Positions 1-8,451 of a DNA stretch of 64,000 bases are shown here, piece by piece (positions within the stretch are counted from its first letter, which is position 1; each line of letters opens with the position of its first letter). A model generated the notes under the pieces. The model had not been told where the DNA came from and ran no database searches. It saw nothing but the letters and a program-made list of their open reading frames with translations. Source of the stretch: Sva-07 sp942492715 (GTDB taxonomy: Bacteria > Actinomycetota > Acidimicrobiia > Acidimicrobiales > Ilumatobacteraceae); assembly GCA_942492715.1 (NCBI GenBank), contig CALOFW010000019.1, positions 248,001-312,000 on the forward strand. The letters run 5' to 3'. The translations under genes were made by a program, and so were the position numbers.

Positions 1-1
1 C

Positions 2-415
2 CCGATCGCTTCGAAGTTCGTGGTCCTCGACGGCACCGGCAGGGGTCCCGTGCTCAACGTCGCCGTGATGAGCAACGTGACGCCGACCTACGCGCCGGCG
101 GGCCGCCACCTCGTCGTGGCAGCGATGCCCGGCCACGTCGGCGACACGATCGTCGACGACGCTCGCGCACAGCTGCGCGGCTGGTGGGGTGCACAGGTCG
201 ATGCGTGGGATCACGTCGGCACGTACCGGATCGCACACGGTCAGCCAGGACAGCGGCCGCCGTTCGACCCCAAGCAGCGCGTCGAGCTCCCGGACGGTCG
301 ATTCGTCTGCGGCGATCACCGGGACACGGCGTCGATCCAGGGCGCGATGTACTCCGGACGTCGCGCTGCGCTGGCGGTTGCCGCAGCGATCGGTCACACT
401 GGGCCTCATGGCTGA
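2..415 (+). CDS. C-terminal part of an FAD-dependent amine-oxidase-like oxidoreductase (partial)
   Basis: The reading frame is open from the window edge, so the N-terminus lies outside; no start is claimed. The last 137 codons contain a GRFVCGDHRDTASIQGAM segment followed by SGRRAALAVAA. This is the usual C-terminal FAD-contacting motif of amine oxidase/phytoene-dehydrogenase-like flavoproteins (Gly-Asp followed by a 'small-SIxGAxxSGRRAA' helix). The substrate cannot be told. The stop overlaps the ATG of the next gene by 8 bp, so the two are probably co-translated. The family assignment is by motif only. Confidence 0.6.
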   Translation, partial: PIASKFVVLDGTGRGPVLNVAVMSNVTPTYAPAGRHLVVAAMPGHVGDTIVDDARAQLRGWWGAQVDAWDHVGTYRIAHGQPGQRPPFDPKQRVELPDGRFVCGDHRDTASIQGAMYSGRRAALAVAAAIGHTGPHG

Positions 416-932
416 CGGGAACGAGAACCAACCGACCGCACACACCGACGAGCGGATCGAACGAGGGATCCGATTCGTGCCCGCCGAACCGCAAGCGGTC
501 TTCGACCTCCTCGCCGATCCGAGCCAGCACCCGGTGATCGACGGTTCGGGCACGGTCAAGGCGGCCTCCGACGATCTGCCCGACCGGTTGACGCTCGGCT
601 CGAAGTTCGGGATGTCGATGAAGATGGGAGTGCCGTACTCGATCACCAACGAGGTCGTCGAGTTCGACGAACCCAACGTGATCGCCTGGCGGCACACCGG
701 TCACCACGTGTGGCGGTATCGCCTGCGTCCCGTCGACGGCGGCACCGAGGTCACCGAGGAGTTCGACTGGGGTGTCGCCCGCGTGCCCCTGGCGTTGAAG
801 CTCACCGGCACGCCGAAGCGCAACGCCAAGGCGATCGAGGCCACGCTCGATCGCCTCGCCGCCCACTTCGCCGACGCCGCCGACACCGGCACGGGCAACG
901 GCACCGACTCCGACACCGACTCGACGGAGTGA
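408..932 (+). CDS. SRPBCC (START/Bet v1-like) family protein
   Basis: A 174-residue protein starting at the ATG inside the end of the flavoprotein gene (8-bp overlap). After a polar N-terminus comes a typical polyketide_cyc2-like fold: RFVPAEPQAVFDLLADPSQHP at the start of the domain, a central NEVVEFDEPNVIAWRH strand pair, a GGTEVTEEFDW strand, and a long C-terminal helix ending in LDRLAAHFADAAD. The tail is Asp/Thr rich and looks disordered. Such proteins bind hydrophobic ligands or act as small cyclases; no catalytic residue can be identified. Co-translation with the flavoprotein suggests a shared lipid-like or aromatic substrate (inference). Confidence 0.75.
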   Translation: MADGNENQPTAHTDERIERGIRFVPAEPQAVFDLLADPSQHPVIDGSGTVKAASDDLPDRLTLGSKFGMSMKMGVPYSITNEVVEFDEPNVIAWRHTGHHVWRYRLRPVDGGTEVTEEFDWGVARVPLALKLTGTPKRNAKAIEATLDRLAAHFADAADTGTGNGTDSDTDSTE

Positions 933-967
933 CGTCGATCACACCGCTGAGCAGGACCTTTGACCAT

Positions 968-980
968 CACAACAATTGTG
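968..980. promoter_or_regulatory. Candidate MarR operator
   Basis: CACAACAATTGTG is an interrupted inverted repeat (CACAA/TTGTG) with a perfect ACAATTGT core at 972-979. It lies just upstream of the TAGCGT -10 box of the marR-like gene, where a dimeric winged-helix repressor could block RNA polymerase. AT-rich palindromes of this type are typical MarR-family sites. Autoregulation is inferred. Confidence 0.4.
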
Positions 981-989
981 AGGGAGGGG

Positions 990-995
990 TAGCGT
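990..995 (+). promoter_or_regulatory. -10 box (TAGCGT) of the marR-like gene
   Basis: TAGCGT ends 7 nt before the ATG at 1003, the spacing expected for a leaderless transcript. No Shine-Dalgarno sequence is present at that ATG. Confidence 0.5.
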
Positions 996-1002
996 CGGTG
1001 AC

Positions 1003-1452
1003 ATGGGAACGAACTGGCTCACCCCCGGTGAGATGGACGCCTGGCGCACGTACATCGAGACCTATGGCGACCTCGTTGCGGCGATCGAGCGCGACCTCAG
1101 CGCCCACGACCTGACCCTCGGCGACTACCAGGTGCTGGTGTACCTGTCAGAGGCCGACGGGCATTCGATGCGCATGTGCGATCTCGCCGACCGTCTCCAA
1201 CTGTCACCGAGCGGGCTCACCCGACGGCTCGACGGCCTCGTGAAGGCGGGGCTCGTCACCCGCGTGCCGTCCACCGAGGACCGCCGCGTCATGATGGCCC
1301 AGCTGACCGAGGCCGGATTCCGCTCGCTCCGCGACGCCGCGCCCGACCACGTCGACAGCGTCCGGCGCCACATCTTCGATCACCTCGACGATCAACAGGT
1401 GGTCGCGATGGCGTCGATCTTCACGGCGATCAGCGCCGGCCTCGAATCGTGA
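1003..1452 (+). CDS. MarR-family transcriptional regulator
   Basis: A 149-residue winged-helix regulator of usual MarR length. An N-terminal dimerisation helix is followed by the DNA-binding core: LGDYQVLVYLSEADG, the recognition region MCDLADRLQLSPSGLTRRLDGLVKAGLV, and the wing VPSTEDRRVMMAQLTEAG, which carries the family's D-x-R motif. A second dimerisation helix ends the protein. The start is the ATG 7 nt after a TAGCGT box. A palindrome overlapping the promoter suggests self-repression. The stop codon overlaps the GTG start of argJ (GTGA), so the regulator and ArgJ are translationally coupled, an unusual partner for MarR. The effector is unknown. Confidence 0.85.
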   Translation: MGTNWLTPGEMDAWRTYIETYGDLVAAIERDLSAHDLTLGDYQVLVYLSEADGHSMRMCDLADRLQLSPSGLTRRLDGLVKAGLVTRVPSTEDRRVMMAQLTEAGFRSLRDAAPDHVDSVRRHIFDHLDDQQVVAMASIFTAISAGLES

Positions 1453-2606
1453 CCACACTGCCGGCCGGATTCCGCAGTCACGTCGCGAACATCGGGGTCA
1501 AGGACGACACCGACGACTTCGTGGTCGTCGCCGCCGATGCTGCGTCGCCGACGGCCGCCGTCTTCACGAAGAGCCGCTTCGCCGGCCCGAGCGTCGCACT
1601 CAGCCGTGCGAACGTCGCAGACGGGGTCGCCCGCGCCGTCGTGGTGATCTCGAAGAACGCCAACGTCGCCACCGGATCGGACGGCCACGCCGACGCGATC
1701 GAGATCGCTCGCTCGGTTGCGGCACGACTGAGCTGCGAGCCCACCGAGGTGGTCGTCACGTCGACCGGCGTCATCGGGCGTCGCTACCCGATCGAGCGGG
1801 TTCGTGCAGGTATCGCCGCGCTGCCGGCGTCGCTGACGTCCGACGACGCCGATGGACCCGCCCGCGGGATGATGACCACCGACACCCACCCCAAGGTGGC
1901 CGAAGCCACGGTCGCGGGCAGTGCCGCCCGCGTGGTCGGGATGGCGAAGGGGGTCGGGATGATCGAGCCCGACATGGCGACGCACATCTCGCTGCTGTTC
2001 ACCGACGCCGAGTTGTCGTCCCCCGCCCTCGACGCGTGCTTCCGTCGAGTCGTCGACCGGACCTTCAACTGCGTGAGCGTCGACTCCGACACCTCGACGA
2101 GCGACTCGTCGGTGATCATCGCGTCGGGAGCGGCCGGACCGGTCGAACCCGACGCATTCGAGACCGCGTTGTACGACGTGGCGCTCGACCTGACGAAGCA
2201 GATCGCCCGCGACGGCGAGGGGGCCCATTCGCTGATCGAGGTCCACGTCGACACGGCCCGGGATCGAGCGCAGGCCAAACGTGTCGGGAAGGCGATCGTC
2301 AACTCACCGCTGGTGAAGACCGCGGTCCACGGCGGTGACCCGAACTGGGGCCGCGTGGCGATGGCGATCGGCAAGTGCAGCGGTGACACCGACATCGACC
2401 AGGATGCAGTCGTGATCCGCTTCGGCGACACCGAGGTGTATCCGACCCTCCTCGACGACGAGGCCCTCGGCGCCCTGTCCGGCTACATGCGCGGCCCCGA
2501 CGTCCGGATCCACGTCTCGCTCGCCACCGGCGACGCCGATGCGACGGTGTGGGGCTGCGACCTCAGCGACGACTACGTCCGCTTCAACGCCGACTACACG
2601 ACGTGA
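1449..2606 (+). CDS. argJ: Bifunctional glutamate N-acetyltransferase/ornithine acetyltransferase
   Basis: A 385-residue ArgJ, the usual length. It recycles acetyl groups from N-acetylornithine to glutamate in arginine biosynthesis and can also use acetyl-CoA in the bifunctional type. The N-terminal half carries VFTKSRFAGPSVALSR and the GVIGRRYPIERV region. The self-cleavage site is in KGVGMIEPDMATHIS, where the Ala-Thr bond at Thr178 would be cut to give the alpha and beta chains. The beta chain shows NCVSVDSDTSTSDS and VHGGDPNWGRVAMAIG. Most ArgJ proteins have MATML at the cleavage site; here it is MATHI. The start is the GTG that overlaps the stop of the MarR gene. No other arg gene is nearby. 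Confidence 0.93.
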   Translation: MTTLPAGFRSHVANIGVKDDTDDFVVVAADAASPTAAVFTKSRFAGPSVALSRANVADGVARAVVVISKNANVATGSDGHADAIEIARSVAARLSCEPTEVVVTSTGVIGRRYPIERVRAGIAALPASLTSDDADGPARGMMTTDTHPKVAEATVAGSAARVVGMAKGVGMIEPDMATHISLLFTDAELSSPALDACFRRVVDRTFNCVSVDSDTSTSDSSVIIASGAAGPVEPDAFETALYDVALDLTKQIARDGEGAHSLIEVHVDTARDRAQAKRVGKAIVNSPLVKTAVHGGDPNWGRVAMAIGKCSGDTDIDQDAVVIRFGDTEVYPTLLDDEALGALSGYMRGPDVRIHVSLATGDADATVWGCDLSDDYVRFNADYTT

Positions 2607-2687
2607 CGGTCACCCGGTTCGACCCCGCCGAGTGACGGCCGCAGCGCTCCCGCTCTGTTCGGTCTGATCGTTGTGGGATCATTCGCC

Positions 2688-3713
2688 ATGGCCGAATCGC
2701 AGTTGTTGGCCCACCTCGCGAAGCTCGGCGCGACCGAGGCCCAGATCGCCGGCCTCGACGACGGCGATCTGATCGGCCTCGCAGGCGATCTGCAACTCTC
2801 GGCGGGCCTCTCGCTCACGCTCGACGAGGTCGCTCGCGAGGCTGGTTGCGAACCGGACGCGGTGCGGACGATCTACGAAGGGCTGGGTCTCCGGGTCGAG
2901 GACATGGCCGGGTTCGGCGATGGCGACGTCGCCCTGGTCTCCCTGATCGCAGGCGACACGAGCGGGATCATCGACACGGTCGGGCCGCAGATACTGCGCG
3001 TCGCGGGCAGCGCCCTCTCTCGATTGGCCGAGGCGGCGGTTGCCGCCTACGTGCAGGACGTCGAACATCATGGCAACGACGGGCGCGACCTGATCGCCGA
3101 GGCGGATCAGAACGCATTCGCCTCCACGCTCGTCCTGGTCCTCGGGGACATGCTGCCGACGGTCTTCCGGCACCACATGTGGGCGTCGGTCCGTCGCCAA
3201 CGGCTCGCGCAGGATGGCGTCGCCGTGCCAGAGGTCGTCCGTCTTGCTGTCGGCTTCGTCGATCTCGTCGGGTTCACGTCGTTCTCCCGCTTTGCGTCAC
3301 CGGCCGAATTGATCGCGACGATCGAGGACTTCGAGCGCCGGGCGTTCGAGACCGCACATCACTTCGGTGGGCGGATCGTGAAGAGCATCGGTGACGAGGT
3401 CATGATCGCCGCGGCCGACGCTCGAACAGTCGCCGCGATCGCACTGGAACTCATCGACACCACCGGCGACGATCCCTCTGTTGCGCCTCGCGGCGGTGTG
3501 AGCGCGGGCGACGTCCTGTTCAGGTTGGGCGACTACTACGGTCCGGTGGTCAACCTGGCGTCGCGACTCACCGCCGAAGCGGTGCCCGGCGAGGTGCTGA
3601 CCGATCAGTCGAGCGGTGTCGGCCCGGACATGGCGCTGCAGCCGGCGGGTCGCCGAACGCTCAAGGGGTTCACCGAACCGGTCGCGGTGTGGACGGTCGA
3701 GTCAGCCAGGTGA
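2688..3713 (+). CDS. Class III adenylate/guanylate cyclase (Rv1264-like)
   Basis: A 341-residue soluble cyclase. The N-terminal ~160 residues are helical and include LTLDEVAREAGCEPDAVRTI, resembling the autoinhibitory regulatory domain of mycobacterial Rv1264. The catalytic domain (from ~170) has the two metal-binding aspartates, Asp192 in VGFVDLVGFTSFS and Asp236 in VKSIGDEVM, substrate-type residues Lys232 and Asp282 (LGDYYG), and transition-state Asn289/Arg293 in VVNLASRL. All needed residues are present, so it should be an active homodimeric cyclase, most likely making cAMP. I prefer the ATG at 2688; an in-frame GTG at 2673 is possible. Gene ends converge with the dehydrogenase gene. Confidence 0.88.
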   Translation: MAESQLLAHLAKLGATEAQIAGLDDGDLIGLAGDLQLSAGLSLTLDEVAREAGCEPDAVRTIYEGLGLRVEDMAGFGDGDVALVSLIAGDTSGIIDTVGPQILRVAGSALSRLAEAAVAAYVQDVEHHGNDGRDLIAEADQNAFASTLVLVLGDMLPTVFRHHMWASVRRQRLAQDGVAVPEVVRLAVGFVDLVGFTSFSRFASPAELIATIEDFERRAFETAHHFGGRIVKSIGDEVMIAAADARTVAAIALELIDTTGDDPSVAPRGGVSAGDVLFRLGDYYGPVVNLASRLTAEAVPGEVLTDQSSGVGPDMALQPAGRRTLKGFTEPVAVWTVESAR

Positions 3714-3737
3714 CCCCGTGTGGCACCGAGTGCAGCA

Positions 3738-4514
3738 TCACTTCGGCGGCATGCGGATGCCGCCGTCGACGCGAATCGACTCGGCGTTCATGTAGCTGTT
3801 GGTGACGCATTCGAGCACCATCGACGCGAGCTGCTCGGGGTCGCCGAGCCGCTTGGGGAACAGCACGCCCTTCTGGAGGTTCTCCTTGAACGCCTCGCTG
3901 GCCTCGCCCTCGCCGTAGATCGGCGTGTCGATCAGGCCGGGAGCGACGGTGTTGACACGAATGCCCACCGCCGAGAGGTCGCGGGCGATCGGCAGGGTCA
4001 TGCCGACGACGCCACCCTTCGAGGCCGAGTAGCTCGCCTGGCCGATCTGGCCGTCGAACGCGGCAACCGAGGCGATGTTGACGATCGCTCCACGCTCGCC
4101 GTACTCGAGCGGCTCGGTCGTGCTCATCGCGGTGGCGGCGACGCGGATGCAGTCGAAGGTGCCGATCAGGTTGATCGCGATGACCTTCTTGAAGGCGTCG
4201 AGGTTGGCGGCCGACTCGAGCGTGCCGTCCTTGCCGACCGTGCGCTGTGCCCAGCCGATGCCGGCGGAGTTGACGAGCACGCGCACGGGACCCATCGACT
4301 TGGCCATCTCGACCGCGTTGACGATGTCGTCGGTGTTGGTGACGTCGACCTTGCAGAACGCGCCGCCGATCTCGTCGGCGAGTTCGTTGCCCTTGTCCTC
4401 CTGCAGGTCGGCGATGACGACCTTGGCTCCCTTGGCGGCCAACATGCGGGCCGAGGCGGCTCCGATTCCTGATGCTCCACCGGTGACGATTGCGCTTGCT
4501 CCAGAGATGTCCAT
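3738..4514 (-). CDS. HSD10-like short-chain dehydrogenase (3-hydroxyacyl-CoA dehydrogenase type 2-like)
   Basis: A 258-residue classical SDR. The TGGASGIG nucleotide-binding loop is at residues 11-18, NSAG lies near 82-85, and the catalytic Ser149, Tyr162 and Lys166 sit in NIASVAAFDGQIGQASYSASKG. The AAFDGQIGQASYSASKGG segment, the following GMTLPIARDLSAVGIRV and the end IRVDGGIRM closely match mammalian HSD17B10, which oxidises short branched 3-hydroxyacyl-CoAs and hydroxysteroids with NAD. The Asp in VVIADLQ after beta-2 also favours NAD. The ATG lies 8 nt after a TAGGTT box on the minus strand. The true substrate is probably a 3-hydroxyacyl-CoA (inference). Confidence 0.85.
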   Translation of the reverse strand: MDISGASAIVTGGASGIGAASARMLAAKGAKVVIADLQEDKGNELADEIGGAFCKVDVTNTDDIVNAVEMAKSMGPVRVLVNSAGIGWAQRTVGKDGTLESAANLDAFKKVIAINLIGTFDCIRVAATAMSTTEPLEYGERGAIVNIASVAAFDGQIGQASYSASKGGVVGMTLPIARDLSAVGIRVNTVAPGLIDTPIYGEGEASEAFKENLQKGVLFPKRLGDPEQLASMVLECVTNSYMNAESIRVDGGIRMPPK

Positions 4515-4522
4515 GGCCGCGA

Positions 4523-4528
4523 AACCTA
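4523..4528 (-). promoter_or_regulatory. -10 box (TAGGTT) of the HSD10-like gene
   Basis: Read on the minus strand, TAGGTT ends 8 nt before the ATG at 4514, matching the leaderless pattern seen elsewhere in the window. Confidence 0.45.
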
Positions 4529-4572
4529 TTCGGCCAGTGGCCGTCGCGAGCAATCGGGCAACGGCGTCGAGG

Positions 4573-7500
4573 TCAGACCGGTGCGGGGCCGATGTTGTTG
4601 CGGGTGTCGACGAGACGCTTGGGGACGTTCCCGGTGAACGCCGGCTCGACACCGCCCGTGAACCAGCCGGCGATGTCGACGAGCAGATCCGAACTGGCAG
4701 AGGTGTAGACACACACCGAGCCATCGGACCCGATCGGGGCGACGACGCCGTTGGCGACGGTGGAGCCCCGCGCGAAGTTGACGTTCGAGGCTTCCGGGCG
4801 CGGCGTCCCGCACGGCCAGACCGTTGCGAAGCCGTCGGCGCTCGTGGTGGTCATCGTGACGTTGAGCGCCACCGCAGTGGCGTCGGCGGGCACCTGCTGG
4901 GCGACACCGTCGACGACCACCGTCACGCCGCGGACGGGTACCGCCTTCGGGGTGCCCGGTGTGACGACGCCACGCGGCCCGCCGATCGCATTGCGGGTGT
5001 CGACCAGCCGGAGCGGGACGCTGCCCACGTACGGCGGGGTGCCGGCCCCGGCGGTGAACCACCCGAGCACGTCGACGAGCGCGTCGGACTCCTGGTTCGA
5101 GTACAGGCAGATCGCACCACCGGCACCGAGCGAGGCGACGACACCGTTGGCGACGACCGAACCATTCGTGAAGTTGACGTTCGAGGCCTCAGGTCGCGGG
5201 GCGCCGCACGGCCACACCGTGAAGTAGCCGGCGGTCGACGGTCCGACGGCGGTGACGTTCAGCGCCACAGCGGTGGTGTCACCAGGAATCGGTTCCTGGG
5301 TGCCGTCGGTGCGCTGCATCGCCGTGCCGGCGATCGGAAGGGTGATGGTGCCGCCGGCCGGGATTCGGACCTTGGGTCCACCGATCCCGATGCGTGTGTC
5401 GAGCAATCGTCGCGGTGTCGCACCGACGAACGTCGGGACGCCGCCGGAGGCGCCGGAGAACCAGCCGGCGATGTCGACGAGGAAGTCGGTCGGCTGGTTG
5501 GAGTAGAAGCAGACCGTGCCACTCGCGCCGACCGGGGCGATCACGCCGTTGGCGACCACCGAGCCGGTGACGAAGTTGAGGTTCGAAGCCTCCGGTCGCG
5601 CGACGTCGCAGGGCCACACCGTGACATAGCCGGGGGCGGAGGGGCCCACCGCGGTGATGTTCAGGGCAACCGCCGACGCACCGGCAGGGATCGACCGGGC
5701 CACGCCATCGGGACCGACGACGTTCTCACCGACCACCCGGAGTTCGATCCGCTGATTCGCCGAGATCCGCCGGGACGAGGTGGCACCTCCCGTGCTGCCG
5801 CCGGCACCCGACCCGCCGGAACCCGATCCGCCGGCAACCGATCCGCCGGTGACCTGGCGGAGCCAGAGCGCGAACTCGGCCTGGCCCGTCGACGTGAGGT
5901 GCACGCCGTCGGAGAACCACCGGGTCCGTTCGATCCCGGCTGCAGCACTCGCTGCGTTCCAGTCGGCGATCTCGAGATTCGGCCAACGGCCCCGTGCTGC
6001 ACTGAGGGCGGCGTTCGCCGAGCCGTAGACGGACGTCCCACCCGACGTGGTGCGCAGGTCGGCCATGTTCACCCAGATCACGCGCTTCGTGCCGCGCTGG
6101 ACGAGCGCGTTCATCATGGCGTCGATGTCGGCGGCCATGTTCGTCGACGGGTTGTAGCCGAGCTCGACGACCGCCAGGTCGAGGTTCATCGGCACGCCGT
6201 TGGCCACCTGTACACCACTCGGCGACGGCGGCGTCTTGGTGATGAACCTGCCCACGAGCGAGTTGTAGGTGAGCGACGCGAACGTGCCATCGGTGAGCGT
6301 CCGGAACTCGGTGCCGGCCGACTCGCCGACCGAGTCGCCGATGAACGCGACGTTCGCGGCGATCGAGTCACGGGTGACGACGCGTACCGTGAAGCCCGGC
6401 GACAGCAGCCCCTGCTGGCGGCGGAAGTCCCACGCATTGATCCGAGCGGTCTGGCCGTTCGAGCCGGTCAGCACGATGTCGTTGAACCAGATGCCGTCGA
6501 ACTGCCGGTAGTTCGACGACCCGGCATCGACCATCGTCGCCGAGGTGATCGAACCGAGGCCGTAGCGAGCGGCGAGTGCGTCGGCGTCGAGCACGCGCGT
6601 CCAGCGGTGGTTGGGGTTGTTCGACGTGCTGTCGCCGGGAGCGTCGTCGCGGGGCGGGAAGACGCCGCCGGCGGTTCGCGGACCGTTCGACGCGGAGAAC
6701 TCGGTCGACACGATGTTGCTCGTCCCGGCCCAGAAGCGCACCACGCCCGCGGTCGCGGCGATCGCCTGATCGGTCCGGAAGTCCTCGACCAGCCGGGGCG
6801 TGCCGGTGGCGATCGCTCGGGTGGCCGAGCCGCCGTACACCTGGCATGACTGACTGTCGCACGTCGTGGCATAGGGCGAGTACCGGTTCTGCTGCAGCCC
6901 GTACGAGCGGGCAGCGACCGCCTGAGCCTGCACGGCCTGCGCGCCTCGGCCGCCACCTGCCTGGGCCCAGCTCGCCGAGATCTCCTTGGGGACCACGCCG
7001 CGCAGATAGTCCTCGACGGAGACGTCGTTGACCACACGGGTGGCGCCACCGACGTTCCACACCTCGAGCGCTCCGCGGTAGTGCGTGACCGAGCCGTTGG
7101 GCTCGCAGAGGCCGAGTGCGGTCGTCGGGCCGGCGCCCGGTGCCGTGGTGAAGCGCGGGGCGGTGGCCGACGTGCCGATCCGGGTGAACGTCGCCGACGA
7201 GGTGCTCCCCGCGATCATGGCCCGTGCCGCCTTGGCGTCGTCGATCCCCCAGCGTCCGTCCTGCGGGAGCTTGCGGTCCGCCTGGAAGCGGATGACGGCG
7301 GCCTCGGTGAGGTTCCCGAAGTCACCGTCGACGCCACCGGGGTCGAAGCCGAAGACCGTGAGGAACTGCTGCACCTGACGGACGGCGTCGCCCGTGGAAC
7401 CCTTGGCCAACGGGCCGTCGGGGACGACGAGCGCGGTCGCTCCCGGGCAGGCGATGGCCGAGGACCCCCAGATGTCGTACCCACCTGCGCTGTTGCGGAT

Positions 7501-7866
7501 CGCCTGCATCGACGGCCGTGTCTGCGAACCCCAGGTGACCCCCGCGCCGTGGGAGATGATCCCGACCGTGTCGACGCCGTCGAGATCGAGCAGTCGCACC
7601 CGGATCCCTCGATCGGGCGGCACGGTGCCGGGCACGGTGCCGCCGTAGTAGTGGTCGAGGATCCACTGCGACGACTTGTTCTGGTCGACCGCCCAGCCGT
7701 ATGCACCCCACTGGCTCATCCCGCGGCCGTGGCCGTTGCCGACCCCGTCGACGACCACGGCGATGATGTCGTTCGGCGCCGCCTGGGCGCTCGACGACGG
7801 GCCACCGGGCAGCGGCAGCATGGTGAGGCCGAGCACGGCCGCGAGAACGATCATGGCTCGACGCAT
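4573..7866 (-). CDS. Secreted SpoIID/LytB-type protein with peptidoglycan-binding, SGNH-hydrolase and DTR-repeat domains
   Basis: A 1097-residue exoprotein. Signal peptide 1-29 (MRRAMIVLAAVLGL, cleavage after SAQA). A GHGRGMSQWGA motif (45-55) and ILDHYYGGT, normally at the end of SpoIID domains, here come first. A PG_binding_1-like domain (~155-217, PGGVDGDFGNLTEAAVIRFQ) follows, then the SpoIID core (~260-460) with VSVEDYLRGVVPKEISASW, AVQAQAVAARSY and CQVYGG. Next is an SGNH-like hydrolase (~507-675, FIGDSVGES and DGVHLT), a Gly/Ser linker, and three ~130-residue DTR repeats. The first repeat lacks its RLxDTR strand and a lone KRLVDTRNNIG sits at the C-terminus, so the repeats are circularly permuted. 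SpoIID-type proteins are peptidoglycan lytic transglycosylases or LytB-like enhancers. The ATG at 7866 follows a TACAGT box by 8 nt; an upstream GTG (7911) is less likely. Confidence 0.85.
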   Translation of the reverse strand: MRRAMIVLAAVLGLTMLPLPGGPSSSAQAAPNDIIAVVVDGVGNGHGRGMSQWGAYGWAVDQNKSSQWILDHYYGGTVPGTVPPDRGIRVRLLDLDGVDTVGIISHGAGVTWGSQTRPSMQAIRNSAGGYDIWGSSAIACPGATALVVPDGPLAKGSTGDAVRQVQQFLTVFGFDPGGVDGDFGNLTEAAVIRFQADRKLPQDGRWGIDDAKAARAMIAGSTSSATFTRIGTSATAPRFTTAPGAGPTTALGLCEPNGSVTHYRGALEVWNVGGATRVVNDVSVEDYLRGVVPKEISASWAQAGGGRGAQAVQAQAVAARSYGLQQNRYSPYATTCDSQSCQVYGGSATRAIATGTPRLVEDFRTDQAIAATAGVVRFWAGTSNIVSTEFSASNGPRTAGGVFPPRDDAPGDSTSNNPNHRWTRVLDADALAARYGLGSITSATMVDAGSSNYRQFDGIWFNDIVLTGSNGQTARINAWDFRRQQGLLSPGFTVRVVTRDSIAANVAFIGDSVGESAGTEFRTLTDGTFASLTYNSLVGRFITKTPPSPSGVQVANGVPMNLDLAVVELGYNPSTNMAADIDAMMNALVQRGTKRVIWVNMADLRTTSGGTSVYGSANAALSAARGRWPNLEIADWNAASAAAGIERTRWFSDGVHLTSTGQAEFALWLRQVTGGSVAGGSGSGGSGAGGSTGGATSSRRISANQRIELRVVGENVVGPDGVARSIPAGASAVALNITAVGPSAPGYVTVWPCDVARPEASNLNFVTGSVVANGVIAPVGASGTVCFYSNQPTDFLVDIAGWFSGASGGVPTFVGATPRRLLDTRIGIGGPKVRIPAGGTITLPIAGTAMQRTDGTQEPIPGDTTAVALNVTAVGPSTAGYFTVWPCGAPRPEASNVNFTNGSVVANGVVASLGAGGAICLYSNQESDALVDVLGWFTAGAGTPPYVGSVPLRLVDTRNAIGGPRGVVTPGTPKAVPVRGVTVVVDGVAQQVPADATAVALNVTMTTTSADGFATVWPCGTPRPEASNVNFARGSTVANGVVAPIGSDGSVCVYTSASSDLLVDIAGWFTGGVEPAFTGNVPKRLVDTRNNIGPAPV

Positions 7867-7874
7867 GTAACGCA

Positions 7875-7880
7875 ACTGTA
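7875..7880 (-). promoter_or_regulatory. -10 box (TACAGT) of the SpoIID-type gene
   Basis: TACAGT on the minus strand ends 8 nt before the ATG at 7866. It supports that start over the GTG 45 nt upstream and implies a leaderless mRNA. Confidence 0.5.
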
Positions 7881-7991
7881 ACTTCGCTTTCGGAGGTTGA
7901 CCGGTCACCACGGGTGATTCTTCGTCACGTCGGCGACGCGCCTTGACCGGATCTTGCCGAAGTTCAGGACGTGCACGTCATCGCGCGGACA

Positions 7992-8444
7992 TCACGGTCG
8001 TGGAATGGCGGCCACGGCGAGTTGATCGACGAGGTCGTTCATCGGATCGCCACTGTGACCCTTGACCCAGCGGAACGACACGTCGCCTGACTGGACGAGC
8101 TCGATCAGCGGCTCCCACAGATCGACGTTCGCGACCGGCTCCTTCTTGGAGTTCCGCCAGCCGTTGCGCTGCCACTTCACCCACCACTCGTCGCGGAAGC
8201 AGTTGACGACGTACGTCGAGTCCGACACGATCTCGATGGGCATCGGCGCCCCGTGATCGTCGGCGAGGTGCGCGTGGGTCCGCAGCGCGTCGAGGACCGC
8301 GTGGATCTCCATGCGCTGGTTGGTCGTGCGATCCTCCCCACCGGCACCATGGGGTTCCCCTTCCGGGGCGACCGCCCAGGCCCACCCACCCGGACCGGGA
8401 TTCCCGCTGCAGGCGCCGTCGGTGTAGATCACGAGTTGTTGCAC
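7992..8444 (-). CDS. rnhA: Ribonuclease HI
   Basis: A 150-residue RNase HI, which cuts the RNA strand of RNA-DNA hybrids. The four acidic metal ligands are visible: Asp9 in YTDGACSGNPGPGGW, Glu46 in TNQRMEIHAVLDAL, Asp75 in VSDSTYVVN and Asp140 in NDLVDQLA. His130 in VKGHSGD is the usual flexible catalytic histidine. The basic-protrusion region WWVKWQRNGWRNSKKEPV is present, as in the E. coli type. The start is a GTG 7 nt after a TAGGTT box. The gene is divergent from aceE. Confidence 0.95.
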   Translation of the reverse strand: MQQLVIYTDGACSGNPGPGGWAWAVAPEGEPHGAGGEDRTTNQRMEIHAVLDALRTHAHLADDHGAPMPIEIVSDSTYVVNCFRDEWWVKWQRNGWRNSKKEPVANVDLWEPLIELVQSGDVSFRWVKGHSGDPMNDLVDQLAVAAIPRP

Positions 8445-8451
8445 GGCCAGG

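Noticed and set aside
4075..6849. 924-codon open frame on the plus strand opposite the SpoIID gene
   Set aside because: The Arg/Gly/Asp/Val-rich translation lacks domains; it is a mirror of the GC-biased codons of the real gene. The same holds for 9256-11103 (-), 15085-17253 (-), 17935-20028 (+), 19401-21785 (+) and 24729-26411 (+).
7867..7911. Upstream GTG (7911) as start of the SpoIID gene
   Set aside because: The ATG at 7866 gives a compact signal peptide and lies 8 nt after TACAGT, which would fall inside the coding region if 7911 were used.
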